A DNA stretch of 64,000 nucleotides from Hyphomicrobiales bacterium. Lineage in GTDB: Bacteria; Pseudomonadota; Alphaproteobacteria; Parvibaculales; Parvibaculaceae. Positions 29,881 through 37,696 of the stretch are shown here, one piece after another (positions within the stretch are counted from its first letter, which is position 1; the number at the start of each line of letters is the position of its first letter). Both the position numbers and the translations under genes were made by a program. Below the pieces are notes generated by a model. It saw only the letters and a list, made by a program, of their open reading frames with translations, ran no database searches and was not told where the DNA came from. Where the stretch lies: positions 520,464 through 584,463 of the forward strand of contig WGND01000003.1 in NCBI GenBank assembly GCA_016124805.1, read 5' to 3'.

Positions 29881-30269
29881 AGATTATTGCTGACAAGCGG
29901 CCTCAGTTGGAGGCTGCCCGCAAGGCGAAGAAGCTGGACGTAGAGGGGGTTCAGGCAAACATCCTGGGCATGGGCTATGCTTTTGATGGTGAACGTGTTG
30001 ACGTCATGCCGAAGGATCAGGTGAACCTACAGAACCTTCGCCTGCAGCTGCTCGCCGGAGTGGTTTCCCCACATGGTGGCTTTTTTCGCTTTGCCTCCAA
30101 CAAGACCAAGCCGATGGACGATCATACACTGGCTGCTTTGATCGATGGGGCGCTGCAGTGGGTTGGTGACGTGCAGCGGGTGGCACTTCGACATAAGCAT
30201 GCGATCGAGACCTTTTGTACTAGTATAACTGCCGTCGAAATCTACGACATTACGGTTGCTTGGCCCTAA
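29877..30269 (+). CDS. Phage tail-region protein, unknown function
   Basis: 130 aa starting MKIIADKRPQLEAARKAKKL at an ATG inside the upstream stop (ATGA). The N-terminal half is charged and helical; the C-terminal half (GALQWVGDVQRVALRHKHAI) is also helical. It could be a tail-fibre chaperone or assembly factor because it directly precedes the long fibre gene, but nothing in the sequence proves it. Confidence 0.72.
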   Translation: MKIIADKRPQLEAARKAKKLDVEGVQANILGMGYAFDGERVDVMPKDQVNLQNLRLQLLAGVVSPHGGFFRFASNKTKPMDDHTLAALIDGALQWVGDVQRVALRHKHAIETFCTSITAVEIYDITVAWP

Positions 30270-30332
30270 GCCCTGTCCGTATATTTCAGACACGCACACA
30301 ACTCATAATGTTCGGGGGGACATGAGGAATTC

Positions 30333-33044
30333 ATGTCCCAATTTAAGACCGGTCAGGTAGTCGTTACCAACGGCTCCCCGGTAGTTTCATTGGTTTCCGG
30401 GACATTCCTCGGCAACGTCTCAGTTGGTTCGATCTTCTCGATCCAGAGCAGCTGGGTTCTCTATCAGATCGCGTCCGTCAATGAAGACGGAAGCATCAAT
30501 CTGACTGCACCTTACGCGGGTCCTTCGTCGGATGGTGAATACTTCTTCGTCACGACCAGTCAGTCCACCAACTTCAACATGCCAATCCCCGAGCGGGGAG
30601 ACGTCGATATCACGCCGCTGATCCGACAGTCGCTTCTGATTCTCGATCAGGCACTGACAGTTGGCAGTATGGAGACCTACGTTACCGCCGCGCAGAGCGC
30701 ACAGGTGGCTGCCGAGACTGCCCAAGCGGCAGCGGAGATGGCACAGGCGGCAGCCGAAACATCTGAGACGAATGCAGCCGCCAGTGAGACCGCCGCCGCG
30801 ACCTCAGAGACGAATGCAGCCGCCAGTGAGACCGCCGCCGCGACCTCAGAGACGAATGCAGCCGCCAGTGAGACCGCCGCCGCTACCTCGGCCACGAACG
30901 CCTCCAACTCAGCAAGTGCAGCTGCCACATCCGAAACCAACGCGGCGGCTTCAGAGAGTGTTGTTGCATCCTCAGCCGCCGCCGCCGCTGCCTCTGAGAC
31001 TGCGGCTGCTACTTCTGAAGCCAACGCGGCTGACAGCGAGACCGCCGCCGCGACCTCAGAGACGAATGCAGCCGCCAGTGAGACCGCCGCCGCGACCTCA
31101 GAGACGAATGCAGCCGCCTCCGCAAGTGCGGCTGCCACGTCCGCGACCACAGCCAGTACACAGGCAGGTAACGCTGCCACGTCCGCGACCACTGCTTCTT
31201 CGTCCGCTGGTGATGCCTCCGCATCTGCCACATTGGCTGAGGAGTGGGCGACATCGCTCGCCCTTGTGGATGCGACAAACTATGGTGCGAAGAAGTACGC
31301 GCTTGACGCGGGAGACTCCGCTACCGCCGCCGCGACCTCGGAGACGAATGCTGCCACCAGTGAGACCGCCGCCGCGACCTCGGAGACGAATGCTGCGACG
31401 TCGGAGACGAATGCTGCGGCCAGTGCCGCTACAGCCACCTCCCAGGCTACAGAAGCCAGTAACAAGGCCACTCAGGCCCGTAACTGGGCTACATCATTTT
31501 CCATTGTGTTTGATGGACTGTATGGTGCCAAGAAGTATGCGAATGATGCAGCTGCCGCCGCCACCACGGCAAATACGGCAGCCAGTGAAGCCTCGACCTC
31601 AGCCACGAACGCTGCCGCCTCGGCAAGCGCGGCCTCGACCTCAGCCACGAACGCTGCCGCCTCGGCAAGCGCGGCCTCGACCTCAGCCACAAACGCAGCG
31701 GCCAGTGAAAGTGCAGCTGCCACGTCGGAGACGAACGCGGGCACCTCTGAGACCAATGCGGCCTCGTCGGCGAGCGCGGCCTCGACCTCAGCCACGAACG
31801 CTGCCGCCTCGGCAAGCGCGGCCTCGACCTCAGCCACAAACGCAGCGGCCAGTGAAAGTGCAGCTGCCACGTCGGAGACAAACGCGGGCACCTCTGAGAC
31901 CAATGCGGCCTCGTCGGCGAGCGCGGCCTCGACCTCAGCCACGAACGCTGCCGCCTCGGCAAGCGCCGCTGCGACATCGGAAAGCAACGCCGCCGACTCC
32001 GCAACACTTGCTGAGTCATGGGCAACATCACTCACGCTGGTTGATGCCACCTATTATGGTGCTCGCAAGTACGCACAGGATGCGGCTGCATCCGCGTCCG
32101 AAGCTGCGGGCTATGCTGGTGGCACAGCATGGGGTGCAATCGGTGGCACCCTTTCCTCCCAGACGGACTTGCAGGCTGCGCTTGATGCCAAACTGGCTAC
32201 GTCGAGCTACACCGCAGCTGATGTCCTCACCAAGCTGCTAACCGTAGATGGTACCGGTAGTGGTCTCGATGCTGATAAGCTCGATGGTCAGGAAGGCAGC
32301 TATTACCAGAACGCTGGCAGTATCAATGCCGGAACACTGGCGGATGCACGTCTCCCCGGCACCATGAGTGCAAAGACGTTCTCTGGTGCGGTGACGTTGT
32401 CAGGTGATCCGACGTCTGCCCTTCATGCTTCTACCAAGCAATACGTTGACAATAGTGTTGCTGCTCTTGTCGCTTCAGCTCCGGGCACACTCGACACTTT
32501 GAACGAGCTTGCTGCCGCTCTGGGTGATGATGCTAACTTTGCCTCGACGGTGACGACAGCTCTTGCGGGTAAGGCTCCCGCAAGCGGCATTGCTCAGAGC
32601 GCTATCACAAACCTTGTGACTGACCTCGCGGGGAAGTCTGATACTGGCCACGGTCATATAATCGCAAACGTCACAGGACTTCAGACCGCCCTTGATGCAA
32701 AGGCCCCTCTTGCAAGCCCACTTTTCACTGGCACGGTATCCATACCAGCTGTCACTGAAACTGTCGTGGCAATGGGAGCCAGTAATAATATTGACCTTAC
32801 CACGGGTTCTCTCTTTACAAAGACAATTTCTGGTACAACTACGCTCACCATTACGCCGGTTGCTGGTAAGGCATTTTCGCTTAAGCTCACGAATGGTGGT
32901 TCAGCAACGGTAAACTGGCCAGCATCGTTTAAGTTCCCAGGGGGGGTTGCTCCAACGCTTACTGCTTCAGGTGTAGATACAATTTCAGGGGAATGTTTTG
33001 ATGGGTCCACCATACAGGTGGTTGGTGCTACGGGGTATGCATAA
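30333..33044 (+). CDS. Side tail fibre protein with long Ala/Ser/Thr repeats (Stf-like)
   Basis: 903 aa. A short N-terminal domain (1-110) is followed by a repeat shaft from about residue 115 to 590 built of units such as ASETAAATSETNAA, as in lambda Stf-type fibres. Three islands with the pattern WATSxxxVxDxxYGAKKYA interrupt the shaft (about residues 305, 388 and 563). The distal part carries phage tail repeats (AKTFSGAVTLSGDPTSALHA, NLVTDLAGKSDTGHGHIIAN) and a beta-rich tip. A GGGGGGACATGAGG leader precedes the ATG. It forms trimeric fibres for host adsorption. Confidence 0.9.
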   Translation: MSQFKTGQVVVTNGSPVVSLVSGTFLGNVSVGSIFSIQSSWVLYQIASVNEDGSINLTAPYAGPSSDGEYFFVTTSQSTNFNMPIPERGDVDITPLIRQSLLILDQALTVGSMETYVTAAQSAQVAAETAQAAAEMAQAAAETSETNAAASETAAATSETNAAASETAAATSETNAAASETAAATSATNASNSASAAATSETNAAASESVVASSAAAAAASETAAATSEANAADSETAAATSETNAAASETAAATSETNAAASASAAATSATTASTQAGNAATSATTASSSAGDASASATLAEEWATSLALVDATNYGAKKYALDAGDSATAAATSETNAATSETAAATSETNAATSETNAAASAATATSQATEASNKATQARNWATSFSIVFDGLYGAKKYANDAAAAATTANTAASEASTSATNAAASASAASTSATNAAASASAASTSATNAAASESAAATSETNAGTSETNAASSASAASTSATNAAASASAASTSATNAAASESAAATSETNAGTSETNAASSASAASTSATNAAASASAAATSESNAADSATLAESWATSLTLVDATYYGARKYAQDAAASASEAAGYAGGTAWGAIGGTLSSQTDLQAALDAKLATSSYTAADVLTKLLTVDGTGSGLDADKLDGQEGSYYQNAGSINAGTLADARLPGTMSAKTFSGAVTLSGDPTSALHASTKQYVDNSVAALVASAPGTLDTLNELAAALGDDANFASTVTTALAGKAPASGIAQSAITNLVTDLAGKSDTGHGHIIANVTGLQTALDAKAPLASPLFTGTVSIPAVTETVVAMGASNNIDLTTGSLFTKTISGTTTLTITPVAGKAFSLKLTNGGSATVNWPASFKFPGGVAPTLTASGVDTISGECFDGSTIQVVGATGYA
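30767..31990 (+). repeat. Tandem DNA repeats in the tail-fibre shaft
   Basis: A unit of about 42 bp (encoding 14 residues) recurs nearly unchanged at 30767-30890 and again near 31048-31115. A second, longer duplication of about 150 bp, beginning GCGGCCTCGACCTCAGCC, occurs near 31630 and again near 31780. Such direct repeats allow fibre-length change by recombination. Confidence 0.8.
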
Positions 33045-33649
33045 TGCTTGGTGGCAGTAAGATGAAGATGGTCGGCCCGAGTGGTCCCCCTCCACCAGAA
33101 CTTGATCCTCTAGTTTTGGTATCATCCGAAAGCAGTAGTGGGAGTGACTTTGTAATACCATCCTGCACATCTTCACAAGTTTTGGTGTTGATGGAACGAA
33201 ATAGGTATAGTTCTGCGCTCCAACCACTTCGCGCTGGATTTACGGATATTGTTAGTATTTCTAATGGTACCCGTAATCAGTCTATGCGGGTTTCCTATAT
33301 CATTGGTAATACAACATTCACAATTGCAGATACAAATTATGGTGCCGCGTATATAATTTTTGATTGTAATGGTGCTATTAATATTGCTCAAACAGATACA
33401 AATGAACAAACAACTTCCTCAACAAGCCAACCTATACCAGCGGTTAGTGGTATAAATACCGATGGTAAGTCATGGGTACTTGCTATCAATTACGCTCCAA
33501 AGGCGTGTAACTATGTAAATGGTGCATATACATGGTCAGAAGGTTGGTGTTATAATACCGGAAACACAACTGGCAGTATTGGTTCAACGACCATGCACAT
33601 GACAACTTCGGTTTATAAGTTTACTTGTGTCTTTGAAATACGCCCATAA
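33044..33649 (+). CDS. Phage tail-fibre-associated tip protein, unknown
   Basis: 201 aa overlapping the fibre stop by one base. It starts MLGGSKMKMVGPSGPPPPEL, a Pro-rich linker, then a Ser/Thr/Asn-rich beta domain (SYIIGNTTFTIADTNYGAAY, SWVLAINYAPKACNYVNGAY). Its low GC and Asn/Thr content fit a variable, exposed receptor-binding domain. Function inferred from position only. Confidence 0.72.
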   Translation: MLGGSKMKMVGPSGPPPPELDPLVLVSSESSSGSDFVIPSCTSSQVLVLMERNRYSSALQPLRAGFTDIVSISNGTRNQSMRVSYIIGNTTFTIADTNYGAAYIIFDCNGAINIAQTDTNEQTTSSTSQPIPAVSGINTDGKSWVLAINYAPKACNYVNGAYTWSEGWCYNTGNTTGSIGSTTMHMTTSVYKFTCVFEIRP

Positions 33650-33663
33650 GGAAAATAAAAACG

Positions 33664-34245
33664 ATGTATGCCAAAGTTGTTGACGATCAGCTCGAAGCCT
33701 TTCCCTATACGGACAAGATGCTTCGACTTGATAATCCAACCACATCTTTCCCAGTTGTCTTGACTGACGAGATACGTGCTGCCTTCAACATGCTTCCAGT
33801 TGCTCAAGGAACAATGCCCGCAGGCAAGAATTATGTTAGTTCATCTTGCGATAAGGTGGCTGGTGTGTGGACCGAGATTATCGCTTGGGTTGATCCAATC
33901 CCACCTAGTGTTGTTGAGCTGAAGGAATACCTTGCCGAGCTTCGGTGGGAAGCTGAGACTGGGGGTATCATGGCTTCTGGTATGTCGATTGATACCAGTC
34001 GGGAAAGTCAAGCAATGTTGACCTCAGCATATCTCCTCATGCAACGTGACCCTGAACGGGTCATCCGCTGGAAGACCCGCACAGGTACCGTCAACCTCAA
34101 CGCAGAGGCAATCACATCCATTGCGGATATCGTCGCCAATCACGTACAGGATTGTTTTGACTTGGAGGCTAATACCGTTGCACTGATTGATAATCATACA
34201 ATCACAACCTTTGATGAGATTGATAATCTCATCTGGCCATCGTAA
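33664..34245 (+). CDS. Phage tail-fibre assembly-type protein (DUF4376-like C-terminus)
   Basis: 193 aa. The N-terminus (MYAKVVDDQLEAFPYTDKML, VVLTDEIRAAFNMLPV) resembles tail-fibre assembly proteins that begin with a short sensor-like segment. The C-terminal half (ELRWEAETGGIMASGMSIDT, VIRWKTRTGTVNLNAEAITS, IADIVANHVQDCFDLEANTV) matches the DUF4376 pattern seen in phage tail genes. It closes the plus-strand tail block and converges on the GapR-like gene. Confidence 0.8.
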   Translation: MYAKVVDDQLEAFPYTDKMLRLDNPTTSFPVVLTDEIRAAFNMLPVAQGTMPAGKNYVSSSCDKVAGVWTEIIAWVDPIPPSVVELKEYLAELRWEAETGGIMASGMSIDTSRESQAMLTSAYLLMQRDPERVIRWKTRTGTVNLNAEAITSIADIVANHVQDCFDLEANTVALIDNHTITTFDEIDNLIWPS

Positions 34246-34276
34246 GAAAAGTCCAGTCTGTTGACCGAAAAGCATA

Positions 34277-34762
34277 TTATTTAAGAGCGGTGAGGTATTG
34301 ATCCAGTGTCAGACTGTATTGCTCATAGGCAGCGGTGCCATCCTTCTTGATTCCGATTGCCTTCAAGATCAGCTCGGGCACAAACCCCTCAGCCTTTGCC
34401 TGCACCTTAAGCTCCTTCAACTCATCTCGTAGGGTCTGAGCCTGGGTACGCATCTCCCGCATCGCCTTGAAGCGCCGCGTGGCCAGATCATCAGCTTGCT
34501 TCTTGTCAGGTTCGGTCGGTGTGATGCAAACCGCGATCCCCAACAACCTTCCGGCCTCCCTTAGCTGCTCGCGACTGGTGTCTGCTTGGTTCTGCGAAAT
34601 GAAGGAGTCGGCGAGTAGCTTGCGAATGCCCTTCACGGGGTAGCCCGCCTCCTTCAGCTCAGCGAAGTATTCCTTCTCGTCGCTCTTGAGAGCGTCGATC
34701 TCTTTGAGCTTCTCGTCAAATTGATCCGCATAGCTACGGATCGCGTTTGCGTGATTGGTCAT
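34277..34762 (-). CDS. Tandem GapR-like (DUF2312) DNA-binding protein
   Basis: 161 aa with two copies of a GapR-like helical module. The first is YADQFDEKLKEIDALKSDEK, EYFAELKEAGYPVKGIRKLL; the second is AQTLRDELKELKVQAKAEGF, VPELILKAIGIKK. GapR proteins are alphaproteobacterial nucleoid proteins that clamp overtwisted DNA; family members usually have one module of about 80 residues. The start at 34762 has AGAGGA upstream. It is divergent from the gene at 34875 across an intergenic inverted repeat. A role in phage DNA topology or transcription is inferred. Confidence 0.72.
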   Translation of the reverse strand: MTNHANAIRSYADQFDEKLKEIDALKSDEKEYFAELKEAGYPVKGIRKLLADSFISQNQADTSREQLREAGRLLGIAVCITPTEPDKKQADDLATRRFKAMREMRTQAQTLRDELKELKVQAKAEGFVPELILKAIGIKKDGTAAYEQYSLTLDQYLTALK

Positions 34763-34789
34763 GTGTCCTCTACGAAAAAAATTGCTTAT

Positions 34790-34844
34790 AATCGATACCC
34801 AATCGTTATTGCTGAGACAAATAAATAGTAAGCCGGTATCGATT
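34790..34844. promoter_or_regulatory. Inverted AATCGATACC / GGTATCGATT pair in a divergent promoter region
   Basis: AATCGATACC at 34790-34799 and its exact reverse complement at 34835-34844, 35 bp apart, lie between the divergent GapR-like gene and the gene at 34875. The right copy sits in GCCGGTATCGATTGCG, nearly the same as GCCGATATCGATTGCG at 52377. Probable operator of a phage regulator. Confidence 0.6.
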
Positions 34845-34874
34845 GCGTTCCACTTAAACAGAAGGAACCAAGGT

Positions 34875-35225
34875 GTGAACCTCCAGATCAATCTCGAAGA
34901 ATTTTCCGACGATCAGCTCGCTGTCTTTCACTCAATCAATCCTGAAGCGGTCGACGCCGAACGGCTTCGTCGTTTCGCGTTCGAGTCGGTCGAATACGGC
35001 ATCGACGTCCTGTATGAGAACGCGCTGATCCTTGAAAAGGAGCTGGCCAATCGGAAGTCGACCCTGTTCATCACGACCGTTCTCGAACCGCTGCTCGAAA
35101 CGATCCAGCGCCTGATGGTCACCAGTGGGAAGTCGATGACCGTTCCGCCGATCAAGCCTGCTAGCAAGCCGGTGGGGGGGCGCAAGCCGCGCAAGGCAGC
35201 GGAAAAGAAGCCTGCTGATGCATAA
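34875..35225 (+). CDS. Phage protein of unknown function
   Basis: 116 aa starting at GTG with AGAAGGA upstream. It is acidic and helical at the N-terminus (NLQINLEEFSDDQLAVFHSI, FAFESVEYGIDVLYENALIL) with a Lys/Arg/Pro-rich tail (KPASKPVGGRKPRKAAEKK) that could bind nucleic acid. First gene of the plus-strand block that leads to lysis. No family recognised. Confidence 0.72.
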   Translation: MNLQINLEEFSDDQLAVFHSINPEAVDAERLRRFAFESVEYGIDVLYENALILEKELANRKSTLFITTVLEPLLETIQRLMVTSGKSMTVPPIKPASKPVGGRKPRKAAEKKPADA

Positions 35226-35439
35226 GCCTCGGATCAACAACTTCGGCAACCTGCTGGCAGCACTCGCTGCCAGCAGGCTTTCTGGTGGACTTGCACAACG
35301 TCGGCGCTTCCATCAGATCGGTCCGGGTCAGAAGAGCATCTTGAAGATTCACGAACGGGTCATCAAGCAGCGGCTCAACAACCCGACCCTTCCGCATCAG
35401 GGGAAGCGTGAATGTGCGAGGCGAGCGCGGCATGGCTAA
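35218..35439 (+). CDS. Possible small basic protein
   Basis: 73 codons whose ATG overlaps the upstream stop (ATGCATAA) and whose end overlaps the next gene by 8 bp, the packing seen elsewhere in this phage. It is very basic (QRRRFHQIGPGQKSILKIHE, RVIKQRLNNP). Against it, a perfect 12-bp stem hairpin lies inside the frame. Low confidence. Confidence 0.38.
   Translation: MHKPRINNFGNLLAALAASRLSGGLAQRRRFHQIGPGQKSILKIHERVIKQRLNNPTLPHQGKRECARRARHG
35250..35283 (+). terminator. Hairpin, possible terminator
   Basis: CCTGCTGGCAGC, loop ACTC, GCTGCCAGCAGG, then CTTTCT. A perfect 12-bp stem with a weak T-tract, inside the questionable ORF at 35218. Confidence 0.5.
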
Positions 35440-35614
35440 GACCAACAAGTTGATTTCCTGTTATGGTACCGATGAGGACCGCATCCGGGCAACCTTGGTG
35501 GCAAAGCGAGCCGGGAAGTCGATCTCAAAGCTGCTGCTTGACCACGTTCGTTCCGAGTACGAAAAGGTCTATGGGGCAGCCGATCCCCACGATGTGATCG
35601 AAACCGGAGAGTGA
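35432..35614 (+). CDS. Small phage protein, possibly ribbon-helix-helix type
   Basis: 60 aa, MAKTNKLISCYGTDEDRIRA then TLVAKRAGKSISKLLLDHVR. The central segment (a strand followed by AKRAGKSISKLLLDHVRSEY) resembles the helix pair of small RHH DNA-binding proteins, but it is too short and divergent to be sure. GAGGCGAG precedes the ATG. A terminator follows 20 bp later. Confidence 0.6.
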   Translation: MAKTNKLISCYGTDEDRIRATLVAKRAGKSISKLLLDHVRSEYEKVYGAADPHDVIETGE

Positions 35615-35633
35615 AACACTTTCTTTTCAAGAT

Positions 35634-35675
35634 ATGGGTTGGACCGTTGGATATAACGGACCAACCCATTTTTCT
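35634..35675 (+). terminator. Strong terminator before the lysis cassette
   Basis: ATGGGTTGG-A-CCGTT and AACGG-A-CCAACCCAT pair over 14 bp with one A-A mismatch around a GGATAT loop, followed by TTTTTCT. Confidence 0.85.
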
Positions 35676-35687
35676 ATGTGAGATCGT

Positions 35688-36023
35688 ATGTCTGTAACTC
35701 TGGCCGATATCGTTTCTACCGTGAGTCTCATCATCACTGGCTTGGGCGCGATTGCCGCCCTCTGGTGGAAGCTTCACACGCAGATCACAACTGCTACGAC
35801 GACGTTGGAGGATCGCCTGCGGGCCGATCTGGCTCCGCTTTGGGCGCGTAGTGAACAGGCCGTCCACCGTGATGAGATTGCACGGCTTGAAGGTCGTTTC
35901 GACAAGCTCGTAGAGATGAGTGAACGCGAACGAGACCGAGCCGAATCTCGCCACACAGACCTGATCCATATGCTGACCCGTGTGCTGATGAAGGATCACA
36001 ATGGCCTACAATCGAATAATTGA
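35688..36023 (+). CDS. Phage membrane protein with coiled coil (possible holin or antiholin)
   Basis: 111 aa. One N-terminal transmembrane helix (TVSLIITGLGAIAALWW, about residues 11-27) precedes a charged helical stretch (LEDRLRADLAPLWARSEQAV, DEIARLEGRFDKLVEMSERE). It sits directly before the endolysin and overlaps it by 23 bp. The single TM plus coiled coil would suit a type III-like holin or a regulator of lysis; undecided. Confidence 0.75.
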   Translation: MSVTLADIVSTVSLIITGLGAIAALWWKLHTQITTATTTLEDRLRADLAPLWARSEQAVHRDEIARLEGRFDKLVEMSERERDRAESRHTDLIHMLTRVLMKDHNGLQSNN

Positions 36024-36507
36024 CGCCATCATCCTGCGGGAGGGTTCCCGCTATACAAACCGGCCTAATGATCGCGGTGGGCCGACGAAGTACGGCATCA
36101 CCCTCAAGAAGCTGGCCGAGTGGCGTAACCATGTGGTGATAGCAGCTGACGTGATGAACCTGACGGAGCCTGAAGCTCGCGCCATCTACACGCATGAGTT
36201 CATCGTCAAGCCTGGGTTCGATCTGGTTCAGAATGAGTCCCTACAGGAAGCTCTAATTGACTACGGCGTCAACAGTGGTCCGAGACAGGCTATCAAGACC
36301 ATTCAGACGATCCTTAGTCTTGTCGTGGATGGTGTCCTTGGACCGAAGACAGTAGCAGCTATCAATGGAACAAGTGACCCTCGCAGGTTGACAAACCAGC
36401 TCTGCTGCGAGCGCCTCCGTTTCCTTGGCCGACTGGTTGATCGAGATCATAGTCAGGTTGAGAATATCTATGGGTGGATCAACCGAGTGACAGGATTTAT
36501 TCGGTGA
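36001..36507 (+). CDS. GH108-family endolysin (N-acetylmuramidase)
   Basis: Cleaves the peptidoglycan glycan chain at lysis, 168 aa. The catalytic segment IILREGSRYTNRPNDRGGPT followed by KYGIT has the EGxxTNxPxDxGG Glu and substrate motif of glycosyl hydrolase family 108. The C-terminal part (IDYGVNSGPRQAIKTIQTIL, VDGVLGPKTVAAIN) matches the companion peptidoglycan-binding fold. There is no signal peptide, so a holin is needed for export. The next start overlaps the stop. Confidence 0.92.
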   Translation: MAYNRIIDAIILREGSRYTNRPNDRGGPTKYGITLKKLAEWRNHVVIAADVMNLTEPEARAIYTHEFIVKPGFDLVQNESLQEALIDYGVNSGPRQAIKTIQTILSLVVDGVLGPKTVAAINGTSDPRRLTNQLCCERLRFLGRLVDRDHSQVENIYGWINRVTGFIR

Positions 36508-36758
36508 TAAAGGACGATACCCCTCCGTGGTCACCATTCCGCAAGATCATCACTTGCGTGGCGATCTTGATCGGCACGCTCATGATCGCGCGTGGCGCAT
36601 TCATGTCACCCGAGAACAGTGACACTGCAAAGGAACTGATCGCTCAGGGCGCTGACCTGATTGGTTGGGTCTTCATGTTCATCATCATCGGCGCTAGTAG
36701 CGAACGCATGGCGCTGTGGCTGCCACTCCGTACTGTGAAGGGAACACCCCCCGCATGA
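36504..36758 (+). CDS. Holin-like membrane protein
   Basis: 84 aa starting at GTG inside the endolysin stop (GTGA). Two hydrophobic helices (ITCVAILIGTLMIARGAFM and LIGWVFMFIIIGASS) are separated by a short polar loop (SPENSDTAKELIAQG), with charged ends, the pattern of a two-TM (class II) holin. Its stop overlaps the spanin start (ATGA). Confidence 0.75.
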   Translation: MIKDDTPPWSPFRKIITCVAILIGTLMIARGAFMSPENSDTAKELIAQGADLIGWVFMFIIIGASSERMALWLPLRTVKGTPPA

Positions 36759-37288
36759 ACCCCACTTGGTTGATCAAGAATTGGAAGCTGCTTACTGGCG
36801 CGGGTGTGATTGTTGCACTCGTCATTGTTGGAGCGACCCTCTACTTCAACGGCTCTCATGCTGGGTACGACAAGAAGGTCACGGAGGACGCCAAGGCGAC
36901 GGTAGAGCAGGTGAAGCAGACCCGGAAGACCGAACAGAAGAGTGTTGACATCACCCAAGTTGTGGGCATCACCACGGACGTGAAGGTCCGTTACATCTAC
37001 ATCAACACCAACGACCTCTTGAAGGAGACATTCAATGTCCCGCTACCTTCTCATCGCTGCGTCATTCCTGTTGGCCTCTTGCGCGTCTACAACGCTGCCG
37101 CCTCCGGTATGCCCAGCGTTCCCGACAGCTCCGGGCGTCCTGATGATTCCGACGCAGAATTTACATGCACTCAGCTCGTTGCAAATGCCATCGACAACTA
37201 CGGCACAGCCCTTGTCTGGAAGTCTCAAGTAGATGGGTGGCAGGAGTGGTACGACAAGCAGTCGACACTTCACCGTGACGGTTACTGA
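36755..37288 (+). CDS. Inner-membrane spanin subunit (Rz-like)
   Basis: 177 aa. An N-terminal transmembrane helix (LLTGAGVIVALVIVGATLYF, residues about 11-30) is followed by a periplasmic helical segment with KKVTEDAKATVEQVKQTRKT. An outer-membrane lipoprotein gene lies in the +1 frame inside its 3' half, the classic Rz/Rz1 nested layout. It bridges to the o-spanin to fuse the membranes during lysis. The C-terminal part overlapping Rz1 is low-complexity and less constrained. Confidence 0.82.
   Translation: MNPTWLIKNWKLLTGAGVIVALVIVGATLYFNGSHAGYDKKVTEDAKATVEQVKQTRKTEQKSVDITQVVGITTDVKVRYIYINTNDLLKETFNVPLPSHRCVIPVGLLRVYNAAASGMPSVPDSSGRPDDSDAEFTCTQLVANAIDNYGTALVWKSQVDGWQEWYDKQSTLHRDGY
37035..37232 (+). 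CDS. Outer-membrane spanin lipoprotein (Rz1-like), nested in Rz
   Basis: 65 aa entirely inside the i-spanin gene in another frame. The N-terminus MSRYLLIAASFLLASCASTT has a lipobox (LASC) and the mature part is Pro-rich (LPPPVCPAFPTAPGV), both typical of Rz1. AAGGAGA lies shortly before the ATG. Forms the spanin complex with the surrounding gene product. Confidence 0.85.
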   Translation: MSRYLLIAASFLLASCASTTLPPPVCPAFPTAPGVLMIPTQNLHALSSLQMPSTTTAQPLSGSLK

Positions 37289-37620
37289 GTGCGCTGATCC
37301 CATCGGGTCCAGCTAGTCACATAACCATCTTCGACACGCAGAAGCATGGCTATCGAGTTGGTGTAGGGAGTGAAGTGGTAATAGGAAATCCGGCTCCCAT
37401 CTGAGAGCTGGCTTTCGTCTGTGAGGGTGAAGCTACCTTCCCCGTCACCCGGATAGCACTTGAGAACCATCTCAATGGGGTCCCCACGACCCACAGACTT
37501 CCAGTATTTGCCACATGACGCTTCCAGCTGGCTCGCTCGGGCCTGATGTTGAGCTGGCGTTTCCATGTTTGCACAACCGGTTACTATCAGGCTCACCAGA
37601 GCCACAAATATGATGCGCAT
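37282..37620 (-). CDS. Small phage lipoprotein, unknown function
   Basis: 112 aa. The start at 37620 follows a GGGGGG run and gives a lipoprotein signal (MRIIFVALVSLIVTGCANME, lipobox VTGC). The mature part contains two Cys (LEASCGKYWKSVGRGDPIEM, VLKCYPGDGEG) and an SmpA-like short-domain feel (YYHFTPYTNSIAMLLRVEDG). It converges on the spanin gene (stops overlap). It might act at the envelope, for example in superinfection exclusion; not shown by the sequence. Confidence 0.72.
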   Translation of the reverse strand: MRIIFVALVSLIVTGCANMETPAQHQARASQLEASCGKYWKSVGRGDPIEMVLKCYPGDGEGSFTLTDESQLSDGSRISYYHFTPYTNSIAMLLRVEDGYVTSWTRWDQRTQ

Positions 37621-37636
37621 TGTCGATCCCCCCCAA

Positions 37637-37668
37637 ATGAAAACGGCCCAGCGTTGCAGCTGGGCCGT
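37637..37668 (-). terminator. Terminator after the ribonucleotide reductase gene
   Basis: On the minus strand ACGGCCCAGC, loop TGCAAC, GCTGGGCCGT, then TTTTCATTT. A perfect 10-bp stem between the reductase stop (37697) and the lipoprotein start. Confidence 0.82.
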
Positions 37669-37696
37669 GAACACTAGTAGATCGACCTTCCCAGGA

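Noticed and set aside
30767..31990. Regular repeats that could suggest a CRISPR array
   Set aside because: The repeats lie in one long open frame, have no unique spacers of constant size and encode a tail-fibre shaft.
30677..32050. Long antisense and out-of-frame ORFs over the tail fibre (Ala/Val-rich or Arg/Pro-rich)
   Set aside because: They mirror the Ala/Ser/Thr repeat codons of the fibre gene; composition is an artefact of the repeats and there are no ribosome-binding sites.
35161..35448. 95-codon minus-strand ORF between phage small genes
   Set aside because: It overlaps the better supported plus-strand genes at both ends and has no suitable start context.
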